This document shows, piece by piece, positions 1 through 7,158 of a stretch of 12,513 nt of DNA. This DNA comes from CAYFUF01 sp964346245 (GTDB lineage Bacteria; Bacillota; Clostridia; Tissierellales; Peptoniphilaceae), in contig CAYFUF010000034.1 of the NCBI GenBank assembly GCA_964346245.1, positions 1-12,513 of the forward strand, written 5' to 3'. Position 1 is the first letter of the stretch; every line of letters begins with the position of its first letter. The position numbers and the translations under genes are program-made. Under the pieces are notes generated by a model. The model did no database searches and was not told the DNA's origin. It saw nothing but the letters and a program-made list of their open reading frames with translations.

Positions 1-215
1 TTTCGACCTTAGCATTTCAAAATTCAGAAATCCTCAAGTACACCGACGCCATTTTCGACCTTAGCATTTTTAGATTGAGAAATCCTCAAGTACACAAACG
101 CGTTTTTGACCTTAGCATTTTGAAATCGAGAATTCCTCAAGTACACCGAGGCGATTCCCGAACTTAGCAACCTCAATTCCACAACTCCCACGCACCCTCC
201 AACCCGAAACCCCAT
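1..215. repeat. Tandem intergenic repeat, four units of about 52 bp
   Basis: Four head-to-tail units begin near 1, 53, 104 and 156, so the period is 52, 51 and 52 bp. Each unit starts with a core like TTTCGACCTTAGCATTTT, has an A/T-rich middle, and then a second core TCCTCAAGTACACCGA. Units 1 to 3 are close copies. Unit 4 keeps only CGAACTTAGCA and drifts. The array is cut by the window edge, so more units may lie to the left. An open frame runs through it on the minus strand, but the period is not a constant multiple of three and there is no convincing ribosome binding site, so I treat it as non-coding. No transposase or CRISPR-type conserved repeat with unique spacers is present. Confidence 0.75.
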
Positions 216-249
216 ACCGCAGTAGTTGTCGGCCCACGCCCAACTGTAT

Positions 250-346
250 CAAAAACCACCGATGAGCGGAATCCGCAGGAGCGAAGCTCCGAGGACCTAG
301 CGTGTCGGTGGTTTTTGAGCCTTCTCAGCGAGTCGGTGGTTTTCGA
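250..346. repeat. Branched hairpin intergenic element with a repeated right arm
   Basis: CAAAAACCACCGA (250-262) is the exact reverse complement of TCGGTGGTTTTTG (305-317), giving a 13-bp closing stem. Two small hairpins sit inside it: GCGG-AAT-CCGC (266-276) and GGAGC-GAA-GCTCC (278-290). An unpaired stretch (291-304) follows. The right arm is then repeated 28 bp further on as TCGGTGGTTTTCG (333-345). On either strand the folded form would be a multi-branch junction. It could be a mobile palindromic repeat, a structured RNA, or part of a terminator with a decayed second copy. No protein gene fits here. The only feature to its left in the window is the tandem repeat array. Confidence 0.6.
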
Positions 347-427
347 GTCATTAAGGGCGCTGACATAAGGGATAAAAATAGCATCTACTTTATCTTGACG
401 CCTTGAAATTCAGGGCTTTTTGCACTA

Positions 428-468
428 TTATTGTAGGATATTTTAACAGTATAATCTAAGTTCAGATT
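428..468 (+). promoter_or_regulatory. Candidate azlC promoter with adjoining dyad
   Basis: A perfect TATAAT lies at 450-455. The -35 is weak: TTATTG at 428-433 with a 16-bp spacer is the best available. Immediately downstream is an inverted repeat AATCT-N6-AGATT (453-468) overlapping the -10 and the presumed start of transcription, where a repressor could bind. The rest of 346-450 shows no gene. Confidence 0.4.
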
Positions 469-490
469 GTGTCTACAGAAAGGGGGTCAA

Positions 491-1267
491 ATGTCTTCCG
501 ATACAATCAAATTAAGGGCGCTCAAGGCAGCTTTCCCCCATACGATTCCCATATTGACGGGCTTTCTTTTCTTGGGCCTTGCCTACGGTATCTACATGAA
601 TGCATCGGGTTTTAGCTTCGTTTACCCTTTGCTTACCTCCATCTTTGTTTACGGAGGAGGCCTGGAATTCGTCATCGTCAGTATGCTGCTTGCCCCCTAT
701 AATCCGGTGCAAGCTTTCACCGTTGCCTTACTTATTCAAGCTCGCCACATCTTCTATGGTATTGCCATGCTAGATAAATTCAAAGGCTTGGGGCCCAAAA
801 AATTCTACATGATCTTCACCCTCTGCGATGAAACCTTCTCAATCATCTCCAGCCAGGAGCCCCCAGAGGGGGTGGACAAGGGCTGGTTCATGTTTTTCAT
901 CGGTACCCTCCACCAAATCTACTGGGTTGTTGGATCAACCTTGGGCGGCTTGGTAGGCGAATACATACTCTTCGATACCACAGGCATCGATTTTGTCATG
1001 ACGGCCATGTTCGTCGTCATCTTTACCGAAAATTGGATCAAGGAAAAGAACCACACCAGCTCCCTTATCGGCCTAGTGGTCTCCCTGATTTGCTTATTCA
1101 TCTTTGGTCCGGAAGTCTTTTTGATTCCAACCATGATCGGCATCCTCCTACTGTTGACCATTCTGCGCAAGCCCTTCTTGGGCGATGTCGCCGTAGAAGA
1201 AGACATGGAGGTCACTGTAACCTTAGATTTAGACATCAATGACGAGGAGGATATCTATGACCATTAG
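491..1267 (+). CDS. azlC: AzlC-family branched-chain amino acid exporter, large subunit
   Basis: This 258-residue integral membrane protein is the large subunit of the AzlCD exporter for branched-chain amino acids, and in B. subtilis for toxic leucine analogues. Family landmarks are visible: GLAYG near residue 29, GGGLEF near 55, QARHIFYG at 83-90 (the usual RHxLYG block) and LCDETFS at 111-117 (the usual LTDExFA block). Hydrophobic segments are spread through to about residue 225, followed by a strongly acidic tail rich in D and E. I chose the ATG at 491 because AAAGGGGG (479-486) lies just upstream. A TTG at 467 would add eight residues without a binding site. The stop codon lies inside azlD, so the two subunits are translated together. 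Substrate is inferred from the family. Confidence 0.93.
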   Translation: MSSDTIKLRALKAAFPHTIPILTGFLFLGLAYGIYMNASGFSFVYPLLTSIFVYGGGLEFVIVSMLLAPYNPVQAFTVALLIQARHIFYGIAMLDKFKGLGPKKFYMIFTLCDETFSIISSQEPPEGVDKGWFMFFIGTLHQIYWVVGSTLGGLVGEYILFDTTGIDFVMTAMFVVIFTENWIKEKNHTSSLIGLVVSLICLFIFGPEVFLIPTMIGILLLLTILRKPFLGDVAVEEDMEVTVTLDLDINDEEDIYDH

Positions 1268-1580
1268 CCAAGAACTCATTACCATCGGTCTTTGCGCCCT
1301 TGGGTCAGCCATCATGCGCTTTTTACCCTTCACCGTCTTCTCCACTAAAAAGCCCACGCCCAAGTACGTCCGCTACCTGGGCAAGGTCCTACCCGCAGCT
1401 ACCTACAGCATGATTGTCGTCTACTGTCTGCGCCACGTGGACTTCAGCTACCTGCCCTCCCTTTTGCCCCAGGTGGTCGCCATCTTGTTTACTATCGGGG
1501 TCCATGTCTGGAAGAGAGAAACCGTCCTCTCCATCTTTGCTGGCACCCTACTTTACATGTTGTTGATTCGTTTTATGTAG
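1257..1580 (+). CDS. azlD: AzlD-family exporter, small subunit
   Basis: This 107-residue hydrophobic protein is the partner of AzlC in the branched-chain amino acid exporter. Typical AzlD features are RFLPF near residue 21, LGKVLPAATYSMIVVY in the middle and a closing HVWKRETVLSIFAGT segment before the last membrane helix. About four membrane segments can be drawn. The start ATG at 1257 overlaps the end of azlC by 11 bp and is preceded by GAGGAGG (1244-1250) within azlC, which points to translational coupling. The length is normal for the family. The gene ends 41 bp before the terminator shared with katA. Confidence 0.9.
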   Translation: MTISQELITIGLCALGSAIMRFLPFTVFSTKKPTPKYVRYLGKVLPAATYSMIVVYCLRHVDFSYLPSLLPQVVAILFTIGVHVWKRETVLSIFAGTLLYMLLIRFM

Positions 1581-1621
1581 GATGGTCGCGCTAGTTTATG
1601 GGATGACTCAATGCAAGCAAT

Positions 1622-1659
1622 AAAAGAAGCTGTGTCAGCATGTTGACACAGCTTCTTTT
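1622..1659. terminator. Bidirectional terminator between azlD and katA
   Basis: AAAAGAAGCTGTGTCA (1622-1637) and TGACACAGCTTCTTTT (1644-1659) form a perfect 16-bp stem with a 6-nt loop. It lies between the converging ends of azlD and katA. A-rich left and T-rich right edges give a short U-run in either direction. Its core resembles the terminator near 10660-10700. Confidence 0.85.
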
Positions 1660-1679
1660 GGTTAGGGGTTAACAACGAG

Positions 1680-3383
1680 TTAGAGAATATAAGGATCCTT
1701 GGTCCAATCGCTATATAGGGAAGGATCATCCAAGTTGGTGTCTCTACCCTCAGGTGGAAGGTCCTCTGCTGACTTAGGTGGCTTGATCTCGGTTGGAACG
1801 TTCTTGTCCTGATCACGCTTGCGGTCAGCTTCCCACTGTTCGCGGGAGTCCGATACGTTTGGTGCAAGGTCGACTTGGTTAATGTCGATGCCTAGCGCCT
1901 CAGCAACGCCCTTGCCGTAGTCTGGATCTGCTGCATAGCAATTGCGGATGTGGCGGTGCTTGATCTGTACGGTGGAGTCTTCCATATTTCTGGCGGTATT
2001 TTCGCATAAGACCAGCTGTTGGTCAGGGGTCATTGCTCTGAAAAGTTCGCCTGGTTGGCTGTAGTAGTCAGCATCATCTTCGCGGAAGTCCCAACGCTTG
2101 ACATCGCCGCCCTTGTCGGTTGGAAGCTCTGCTGAGCGGTCGTCTGGCCAAGCACCGTAGCTATTTGGACTGTAGTGGAGCTCGCTGCCTTGGTTGCCGT
2201 CCACTCTCATCATTCCGTCTCTGTGCCAAGCATGTGGATTCTCCACGCCTCTTGGTGAGTTAACAGGGATTTGATGGTGGTTGACGCCTAGTCGGTAGCG
2301 GTGAGCATCACCGTAAGCGAACACTCTGGATTGGAGCATGCGGTCTGGGCTCAAGCCGATACCAGGAACCAGGTTGGCTGGGGTGAAGCCCGCTTGCTCG
2401 ACATCTTGGAAGAAGTTGTCTGGGTTGCGGTTTAATTCCCATTCACCAACTTCGATGAGCGGGAAGTCAGCCTTGTGCCAAATCTTAGTCAAGTCAAATG
2501 GATTGTAGTCCATATTGTCAGCTTGCTCTTCGGTCATGACTTGGATATAGAGTTTCCACTTAGGGAACATCTTCTTTTCAATAGCTTCATAGAGGTCTCT
2601 ACCGTGGCTCTCTCGGTCTTTGGCAATGACCATCTGAGCTTCTTGGTCCGTTAAGTTTTGAATACCTTGTTGGCTGATATGGTGGAACTTAACCCATACG
2701 CGCTCGCCTTGGTCGTTCCACATGGAGTAAGTGTGCGATCCAAAGCCGTGCATGAAGCGGAAGGAAGAGGGGATACCACGGTCCGACATGGTGATTGTTA
2801 CCTGGTGCAGGCTCTCTGGTAAGGATGTCCAAAAGTCCCAGTTGGTGTTAGGGCTTCTTAAGTTGGTGCGAGGATCTCTCTTTACCGCGTGGTTCAAGTC
2901 GATAAACTTCATCGGATCGCGGAAGAAGAATACTGGTGTGTTATTACCTACGATGTCGTAGTTACCATCTTCTGTGTAGAAGCGAAGGGCAAAACCACGA
3001 ATATCTCTTTCGGCATCGGCAGCACCGCGCTCACCGGCAACGGTGGAGAAGCGGGCAAAGACTTCTGTCTTCTTGCCAACCTCAGAGAAGAGTTTCGCTT
3101 TGGTGTATCTAGTAATATCGTTGGTTACGGTGAATTCACCCCAAGCACCCCAGCCCTTAGCGTGCATTCGTCTCTCGGGGATAACCTCACGGTTGAAGTG
3201 GGCATGCTTCTCAAATAGCCAAGTATCTTGAATCGATAGGTGACCACGTTCGCCTGCGCTCATGGAGTCTTCGTTGTTATCAACGGGTTGTCCTCCAGCA
3301 CGTTGCATGGGTTCTTGATTGGTTGTTTGGTTTCGGCTAGGTAGTGGATCGCCGAGGCCGTTTTTCATCATCGGGTCTTTCAT
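1680..3383 (-). CDS. katA: Haem catalase
   Basis: Monofunctional haem catalase, converting hydrogen peroxide to water and oxygen in the cytoplasm. The 567-residue product has the full core: NREVIPERRMHAKG with the distal catalytic His at about 74, VGNNTPVFFFRDPMKF with catalytic Asn147, and RVFAYGDAHRYRLG with haem-ligating Tyr357. It is longer than the usual 480-500-residue small-subunit enzymes. The first 45 or so residues are a polar leader, and the last 60 are a charged, proline-rich tail. Neither has the size of the extra domain of large-subunit catalases. In the distal His block it has GWGAWGEF where many family members have GxGAHGxF or GAFG. The start ATG at 3381-3383 is preceded on its strand by AGAAAGGA (3390-3397). 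It is transcribed alone, converging on azlD, with a long leader. The gene symbol follows the common Gram-positive name; the exact clade is not settled. Confidence 0.95.
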   Translation of the reverse strand: MKDPMMKNGLGDPLPSRNQTTNQEPMQRAGGQPVDNNEDSMSAGERGHLSIQDTWLFEKHAHFNREVIPERRMHAKGWGAWGEFTVTNDITRYTKAKLFSEVGKKTEVFARFSTVAGERGAADAERDIRGFALRFYTEDGNYDIVGNNTPVFFFRDPMKFIDLNHAVKRDPRTNLRSPNTNWDFWTSLPESLHQVTITMSDRGIPSSFRFMHGFGSHTYSMWNDQGERVWVKFHHISQQGIQNLTDQEAQMVIAKDRESHGRDLYEAIEKKMFPKWKLYIQVMTEEQADNMDYNPFDLTKIWHKADFPLIEVGEWELNRNPDNFFQDVEQAGFTPANLVPGIGLSPDRMLQSRVFAYGDAHRYRLGVNHHQIPVNSPRGVENPHAWHRDGMMRVDGNQGSELHYSPNSYGAWPDDRSAELPTDKGGDVKRWDFREDDADYYSQPGELFRAMTPDQQLVLCENTARNMEDSTVQIKHRHIRNCYAADPDYGKGVAEALGIDINQVDLAPNVSDSREQWEADRKRDQDKNVPTEIKPPKSAEDLPPEGRDTNLDDPSLYSDWTKDPYIL

Positions 3384-3547
3384 AAGTCATCCTTTCTGTT
3401 AAGTAAGTGTGTTAAGTCTAGTCGCCTTCACTGTCCCTTCCGGTGCATTGAGTGTGAAGACCCCATTTGAGGATGCGATACTACAGACTTGGTGAATATT
3501 TTATGGGCATAATTTAGTTACCCCCTCTGCCTATCTTACTTACCCTT
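3384..3547 (-). other. katA untranslated leader region
   Basis: No gene is seen here. If the promoter near 3557-3585 is right, this is a leader of roughly 165 nt before katA. It contains a weak hairpin, CTTCAC (3426-3431) with GTGAAG (3454-3459). I see no known riboswitch pattern. Confidence 0.4.
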
Positions 3548-3592
3548 TTAGATTCAATCTAAACAATAATTGTAGCTTCCTTCAATTATTGA
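3548..3592 (-). promoter_or_regulatory. katA promoter/operator region with three dyads
   Basis: Three odd-centred palindromes stand in a row. TTAGATT-C-AATCTAA (3548-3562) is a perfect 7-1-7 dyad, extended to 17 bp by the flanking T/A. ACAAT-A-ATTGT (3563-3573) and TCAAT-T-ATTGA (3582-3592) are perfect 5-1-5 dyads. The 7-1-7 geometry is that of Fur-family operators. Against the PerR box TTATAATNATTATAA the first dyad matches 10 of 14 fixed positions. On the minus strand a candidate promoter TTGAAG (3580-3585), 17-bp spacer, TTAGAT (3557-3562) is covered by all three dyads. PerR control of catalase is well known in Bacillota. The assignment here is inference. Confidence 0.45.
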
Positions 3593-3834
3593 TTTTCTAT
3601 TAAATTATGGGCCAAAATATCTAGGGACCAAGCTATTGAATAAAATGAACATACATGAGGAAATTGTTTATTCCAAGAGAAACATGAATCCAAGTGAGGA
3701 ATACAGTACAATAGAGGATACAGGTATTCATAGCCTGTTCAATATGCTCAGTGTGGGAAAAAATGATTTCTACAAAGAATAGGATAGCTAAAGCAAAAAT
3801 GCTGCTTACAGATAGACGAGAGCGGAACACATAC
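3593..3834. other. Intergenic region between divergent katA and response regulator
   Basis: About 240 bp of A/T-rich sequence with no convincing gene. It should contain the promoter of the two-component operon, but I find only weak candidates, such as TACAAT at 3707-3712 without a good -35. Confidence 0.4.
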
Positions 3835-3844
3835 GGAGGAAAGT

Positions 3845-4600
3845 ATGGATTATACAATTCTAGTGGTTGATGACGATCAGGAAATAGTACAGGCGCTTAA
3901 AATCTACTTAGAGATAGAAGAGTTTGAGGTAATCTGTGCGACGGATGGTCAGCAAGCCCTGGACTACCTGGATAAATACAATATACACCTTGTTTTATTA
4001 GATATTATGATGCCCAAATTAGATGGCTTCCAGGTCCTAGAAAAAATCAGGGAGACGAACTCTATCCCTGTCATAATGGTTTCTGCAAGGACGGAAGATA
4101 TCGATAAGATCCGTGGCTTAGAAAAGGGTGCTGACGACTATATCACCAAACCCTTCAATCCGCATGAACTTGTTGCTCGAGTCAAGAGTCACCTCCGCCG
4201 TTATGCCGAGTATATCAATATCTCTACGGCCGACGAGCAAGTTAATCACGTCTACAAGCAGGGTGGTTTGGTCCTGGATGATGAAAGCAAGAAGGTTTTT
4301 ATTGACCAAGAGCAGGTCCAGCTTACCCCAATCGAATACCGCATTCTCCACTTACTCTTAAAGAACCCAGGCAAAGTCTACTCCAGCGATGAGATTTACG
4401 AAGAGGTTTGGGAAGAGGAATCCATCGGATCTGTCCAAACGGTAGCGGTCCATATCCGCCACATAAGAGAAAAGATTGAGATAAATCCTAGGGATCCTCG
4501 CTACCTCAAAGTGGTCTGGGGCCTAGGTTACAAGATTGAACTACAGAGGGACAATCATGCAGAAGAAAGAAACGAAGCCAACGGACAAGACAACGATTAG
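3845..4600 (+). CDS. OmpR/PhoB-family response regulator
   Basis: DNA-binding response regulator of a two-component system, 251 residues. The receiver domain (about 1-120) has the acidic cluster DDD at 9-11, phospho-acceptor Asp53 in LLDIMMPKLDG, the switch Ser80 in IMVSAR and Lys102 in ITKPF. A winged-helix output domain follows (about 140-235), with LTPIEYRILHLLLKNPGKV, the recognition segment SVQTVAVHIRHIREKI and the closing KVVWGLGYKIE. This is the VanR-like layout common in Bacillota. The ATG at 3845 follows GGAGGA (3835-3840). The last 44 bp overlap the start of the kinase gene, so the pair is one operon. Its target genes cannot be read from the window, though divergent katA is a possible one. 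Confidence 0.95.
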   Translation: MDYTILVVDDDQEIVQALKIYLEIEEFEVICATDGQQALDYLDKYNIHLVLLDIMMPKLDGFQVLEKIRETNSIPVIMVSARTEDIDKIRGLEKGADDYITKPFNPHELVARVKSHLRRYAEYINISTADEQVNHVYKQGGLVLDDESKKVFIDQEQVQLTPIEYRILHLLLKNPGKVYSSDEIYEEVWEEESIGSVQTVAVHIRHIREKIEINPRDPRYLKVVWGLGYKIELQRDNHAEERNEANGQDND

Positions 4601-7064
4601 CGAGATAAAAGATTGGCGCTTTATTTGGCACTGCCTTGCTGCTGTTGCCGTGATGTTTTTCGTCCTGGTCATCCGCCTAGCGGTCCTCACGACGACACCA
4701 GCGATGCCTGGGGTATCCTTCTTCGGTTCCCCCAGCTTTCAGATTGCCCTGGAGAAGGAGGGCGAGAAGGTCTACGAGTATACCGATGCTCAGGAGCTGG
4801 AAGTCCTATTTGATCGATTAAGCCCTCAGACGCCCATATCTTCGGGCTTTGTTAACCTGTCCATGCAGGATGCCGTTGTCTACTTCCAGATGCTTTACGA
4901 ATTGAACGATAATCCCGAGGCTCAAGCAACGGTTGGGGAAAACTTGGAAAACATGAACAACAGGGTTGCCCCTGCGGAGAAAACCAACCTGACCAGCCCC
5001 TTGTACCGCAAGGAAGATCTGATGGAGTGGGCAAAGGAAGGTGCCCGCTACGAGTCGAAGACGATTCTCTTCATTAATTATATTGACCCAGAAGGTAACC
5101 TCTACCAGAGTTTTGAGGAAGTTAACCCTCAGAATTTGGTGGAGATGGAAAACATTGAGGCAATCCTGATGACCTCCGATTCCTTCCTGGATGAAATCGA
5201 CCTGATCGATGAGAAGTTTCCGCCCATCGGCTTTGTCGATATCATGGACTTTGCCAACAACCACCTGCAGGATGTGTCAAGGCTGGTGCAGCAATTGGCT
5301 AAGGTGTTGGAATATCCCCTGATTCGAGGCGATGCGCTCAACATTCAAGAGCCCGATTCCAATGTGGGTTACAATATCCAGTATTCGGGAACGAAGAATG
5401 AGTATTCGAATATGGCCGCTCAGGAGTTTAGCAACAGCGAGTGGACCGCAGTGATACAGCTAAATCAGGATGGGACCTACCGGATTGGATCGGGGCCCTA
5501 CTTCCAGGACTTACACAGCTACTTTTCTTCCAGCGACAAGAGAATCTATAACTTGGTCCCTAGGACAGCAAGGCTGGCTGTCGATACCAATTTTCCTCAA
5601 CAGGACTACATTTCCGCGGCCTATGAGATCTTTGGCACAGCCCAGTTCCGCTTTTGGACCTCCATTGGTGGTGTCATCGTCTTCGCCTTCCTATGGATTC
5701 TAGCGGTCTACTGTTACTTACAAGATGTCAAGCCGAGTGTCAACAAGTTGGTGCGAAGAATAGAGTATTTGTTGCCCATCGAGTTGGTCTTAGCCATACT
5801 GTTCCTGTTCTTCTTTATGCTCTTTAAGATATCGGTATTGATGAATCCGACTTTAGAGAAGTTTATGGTGTCGCCCCAGTCCTACAAGAGCGTGGAGAGC
5901 AACTTTGTCCTTTTTGCCTTCTCGTTGACGGCAATTCCATTTAGCATTGTCGTTGTACAAATTCTTACCATCCTGGTCAGAAAGTTCCAGATGGGGGCAA
6001 TAACGGAAACCAGTTTAATCAACCGAGGCTGGGTAGAGGTGAAGAACTTCTTCTCCTACTTCTTCAACAGGGGCTGGGACGGCTTCCGCTATTCCATGAG
6101 CGTCTCCTTCATCTTCTTGATTGGCGTCATGCTTTTAGGCCTTTTAGCTCAAGGTTACAAGGGTTTCTTCACTTTGTCGGTGATTATCTTAGCGGTTTTT
6201 ACCTTTATGGCAATCCGAGCACTGGGTGAGTATTTGTGGCTGATTGAGGCAACCAATAACATCGTCAATGGACGACCTTCTAAGGACATCAAGGTCAATG
6301 ACTATCATGGGCTGAACAAGAGGATGGCCCAAGAATTAGTTGTCGTCGATGATAGCATCAAGAAAGCGACGGAGGACCGGGTCAAGAATGAGCGGATGCA
6401 AACAGAACTCATCACCAACATTTCCCACGATATCCGCACACCTTTGACCTCCATCATCAATTACGTCAGCCTGCTTAAGCAAGCGGACATCGACCCAAAC
6501 TCTGCCAAGGAATACATCAGCATCATCGACAGCAAGGCGAACCGCTTAAATGATCTGATGAACAGCTTAATTGATGCGACCAGAGCAAGCAACGGGGCTC
6601 TTCACTTGGACATGATAGAGCTTAGTTTCAATGAGGTTATCGAGCAGATTATTGCGGAGTATGTAGGCACTTGGGAGGAGCGGGACCTGAGCCTAGTGAC
6701 TAGTCTGCCCAAAGAAGACCTCTTCATCCGAGCGGATGGCTTCCACCTGTCCCGTGTTCTAGATAACCTATTGAACAATGCGAGGAAGTACGCCCTGCCT
6801 GGAACCAGAGTCTACTTGAGCTTGCGTGAGCTAGACGGAGAGTGCTGCTTCGAGCTCAAGAACACCTCTTCTCAGCAGCTAAACCTGCAACCAGAGGAGC
6901 TGATGGAGCGCTTCACCAGGGAGGATAAGTCCCGGACGACAGAGGGAAGCGGTCTAGGTTTATCCATTGCAAGGAATACCATTCACTTGATGCAGGGTCG
7001 ATTTGATATTGTTATTGATGGAGACCTATTCAAGTCCTTCGTGACCTTCAAAAGTTTGACCTAA
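4557..7064 (+). CDS. Multi-spanning sensor histidine kinase with large ectodomain
   Basis: Partner kinase of the preceding response regulator, 835 residues. It has one N-terminal membrane segment (about 22-44), then an outside domain of about 320 residues, then membrane segments near 366-388, 405-427, 449-475 and a pair within 513-553. The cytoplasmic transmitter follows: HisKA motif NISHDIRTPLTSI with phospho-acceptor His624, N-box NLLNNARKY (Asn737, Asn740), F-box-like RFTRED and G-box GSGLGLS (797-803). It is far longer than simple two-helix VanS kinases. I do not recognise the ectodomain, so the stimulus is unknown. The start ATG at 4557 lies inside the response regulator gene behind AGAGGGA (4545-4551). 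A TTG at 4536 would add seven residues with no better signal. All catalytic motifs look intact. Confidence 0.93.
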   Translation: MQKKETKPTDKTTISEIKDWRFIWHCLAAVAVMFFVLVIRLAVLTTTPAMPGVSFFGSPSFQIALEKEGEKVYEYTDAQELEVLFDRLSPQTPISSGFVNLSMQDAVVYFQMLYELNDNPEAQATVGENLENMNNRVAPAEKTNLTSPLYRKEDLMEWAKEGARYESKTILFINYIDPEGNLYQSFEEVNPQNLVEMENIEAILMTSDSFLDEIDLIDEKFPPIGFVDIMDFANNHLQDVSRLVQQLAKVLEYPLIRGDALNIQEPDSNVGYNIQYSGTKNEYSNMAAQEFSNSEWTAVIQLNQDGTYRIGSGPYFQDLHSYFSSSDKRIYNLVPRTARLAVDTNFPQQDYISAAYEIFGTAQFRFWTSIGGVIVFAFLWILAVYCYLQDVKPSVNKLVRRIEYLLPIELVLAILFLFFFMLFKISVLMNPTLEKFMVSPQSYKSVESNFVLFAFSLTAIPFSIVVVQILTILVRKFQMGAITETSLINRGWVEVKNFFSYFFNRGWDGFRYSMSVSFIFLIGVMLLGLLAQGYKGFFTLSVIILAVFTFMAIRALGEYLWLIEATNNIVNGRPSKDIKVNDYHGLNKRMAQELVVVDDSIKKATEDRVKNERMQTELITNISHDIRTPLTSIINYVSLLKQADIDPNSAKEYISIIDSKANRLNDLMNSLIDATRASNGALHLDMIELSFNEVIEQIIAEYVGTWEERDLSLVTSLPKEDLFIRADGFHLSRVLDNLLNNARKYALPGTRVYLSLRELDGECCFELKNTSSQQLNLQPEELMERFTREDKSRTTEGSGLGLSIARNTIHLMQGRFDIVIDGDLFKSFVTFKSLT

Positions 7065-7084
7065 ATCAAATTTCATTTTATAAT
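7055..7084 (+). promoter_or_regulatory. FNR-like gene promoter overlapped by an FNR-box-like dyad
   Basis: TTGACC (7056-7061), a 17-bp spacer and TATAAT (7079-7084) make a near-consensus sigma-A promoter that begins in the last codons of the kinase gene. TTTGAC-CTAA-ATCAAA (7055-7070) overlaps its -35. This is one mismatch from the FNR consensus TTGAT-N4-ATCAA. The location suggests the downstream FNR-like protein controls its own expression. Confidence 0.6.
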
Positions 7085-7097
7085 TAATAAGCTAATC

Positions 7098-7133
7098 GAA
7101 AAGCGCATGGCTCTGCCATGTTCTTTTCCTTTT
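7098..7133 (+). terminator. Terminator hairpin after the kinase, inside the next gene's leader
   Basis: CATGGC-TCT-GCCATG (7106-7120) is a perfect inner stem. GAAAAG (7098-7103) and CTTTTC (7123-7128) extend it across a 2x2 internal loop, and T-rich sequence follows to 7133. It fits a terminator for the two-component operon. If transcription starts near 7091 from the promoter just upstream, it also lies in the regulator gene's leader, where it could attenuate. Confidence 0.6.
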
Positions 7134-7158
7134 ACCACGTGATAGGAAGGGAGGCTAC

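Noticed and set aside
24..215. Minus-strand frame with repeated V/F-Y-L-R ... N-A-K-V words
   Set aside because: The peptide repeat follows from the DNA tandem repeat, the period is not a fixed multiple of three and there is no ribosome binding site.
1..215. CRISPR array
   Set aside because: The whole 52-bp unit is conserved, with no constant repeat alternating with unique spacers, and no cas genes are present.
3684..3782. Plus-strand 32-residue frame starting MNPSEEYSTIED
   Set aside because: Only a weak AGAGA precedes it and nothing supports a function. It is kept here in case a leader peptide is sought.
3633..3857. Minus-strand 74-residue hydrophobic frame upstream of the response regulator
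   Set aside because: It overlaps the response regulator's binding site and start codon and has no convincing binding site of its own. The hydrophobic bias fits A/T-rich spacer.
4818..5264. 148-residue minus-strand frame inside the histidine kinase gene
   Set aside because: It is the antisense shadow of a conserved-architecture kinase gene, with no binding site or family resemblance.
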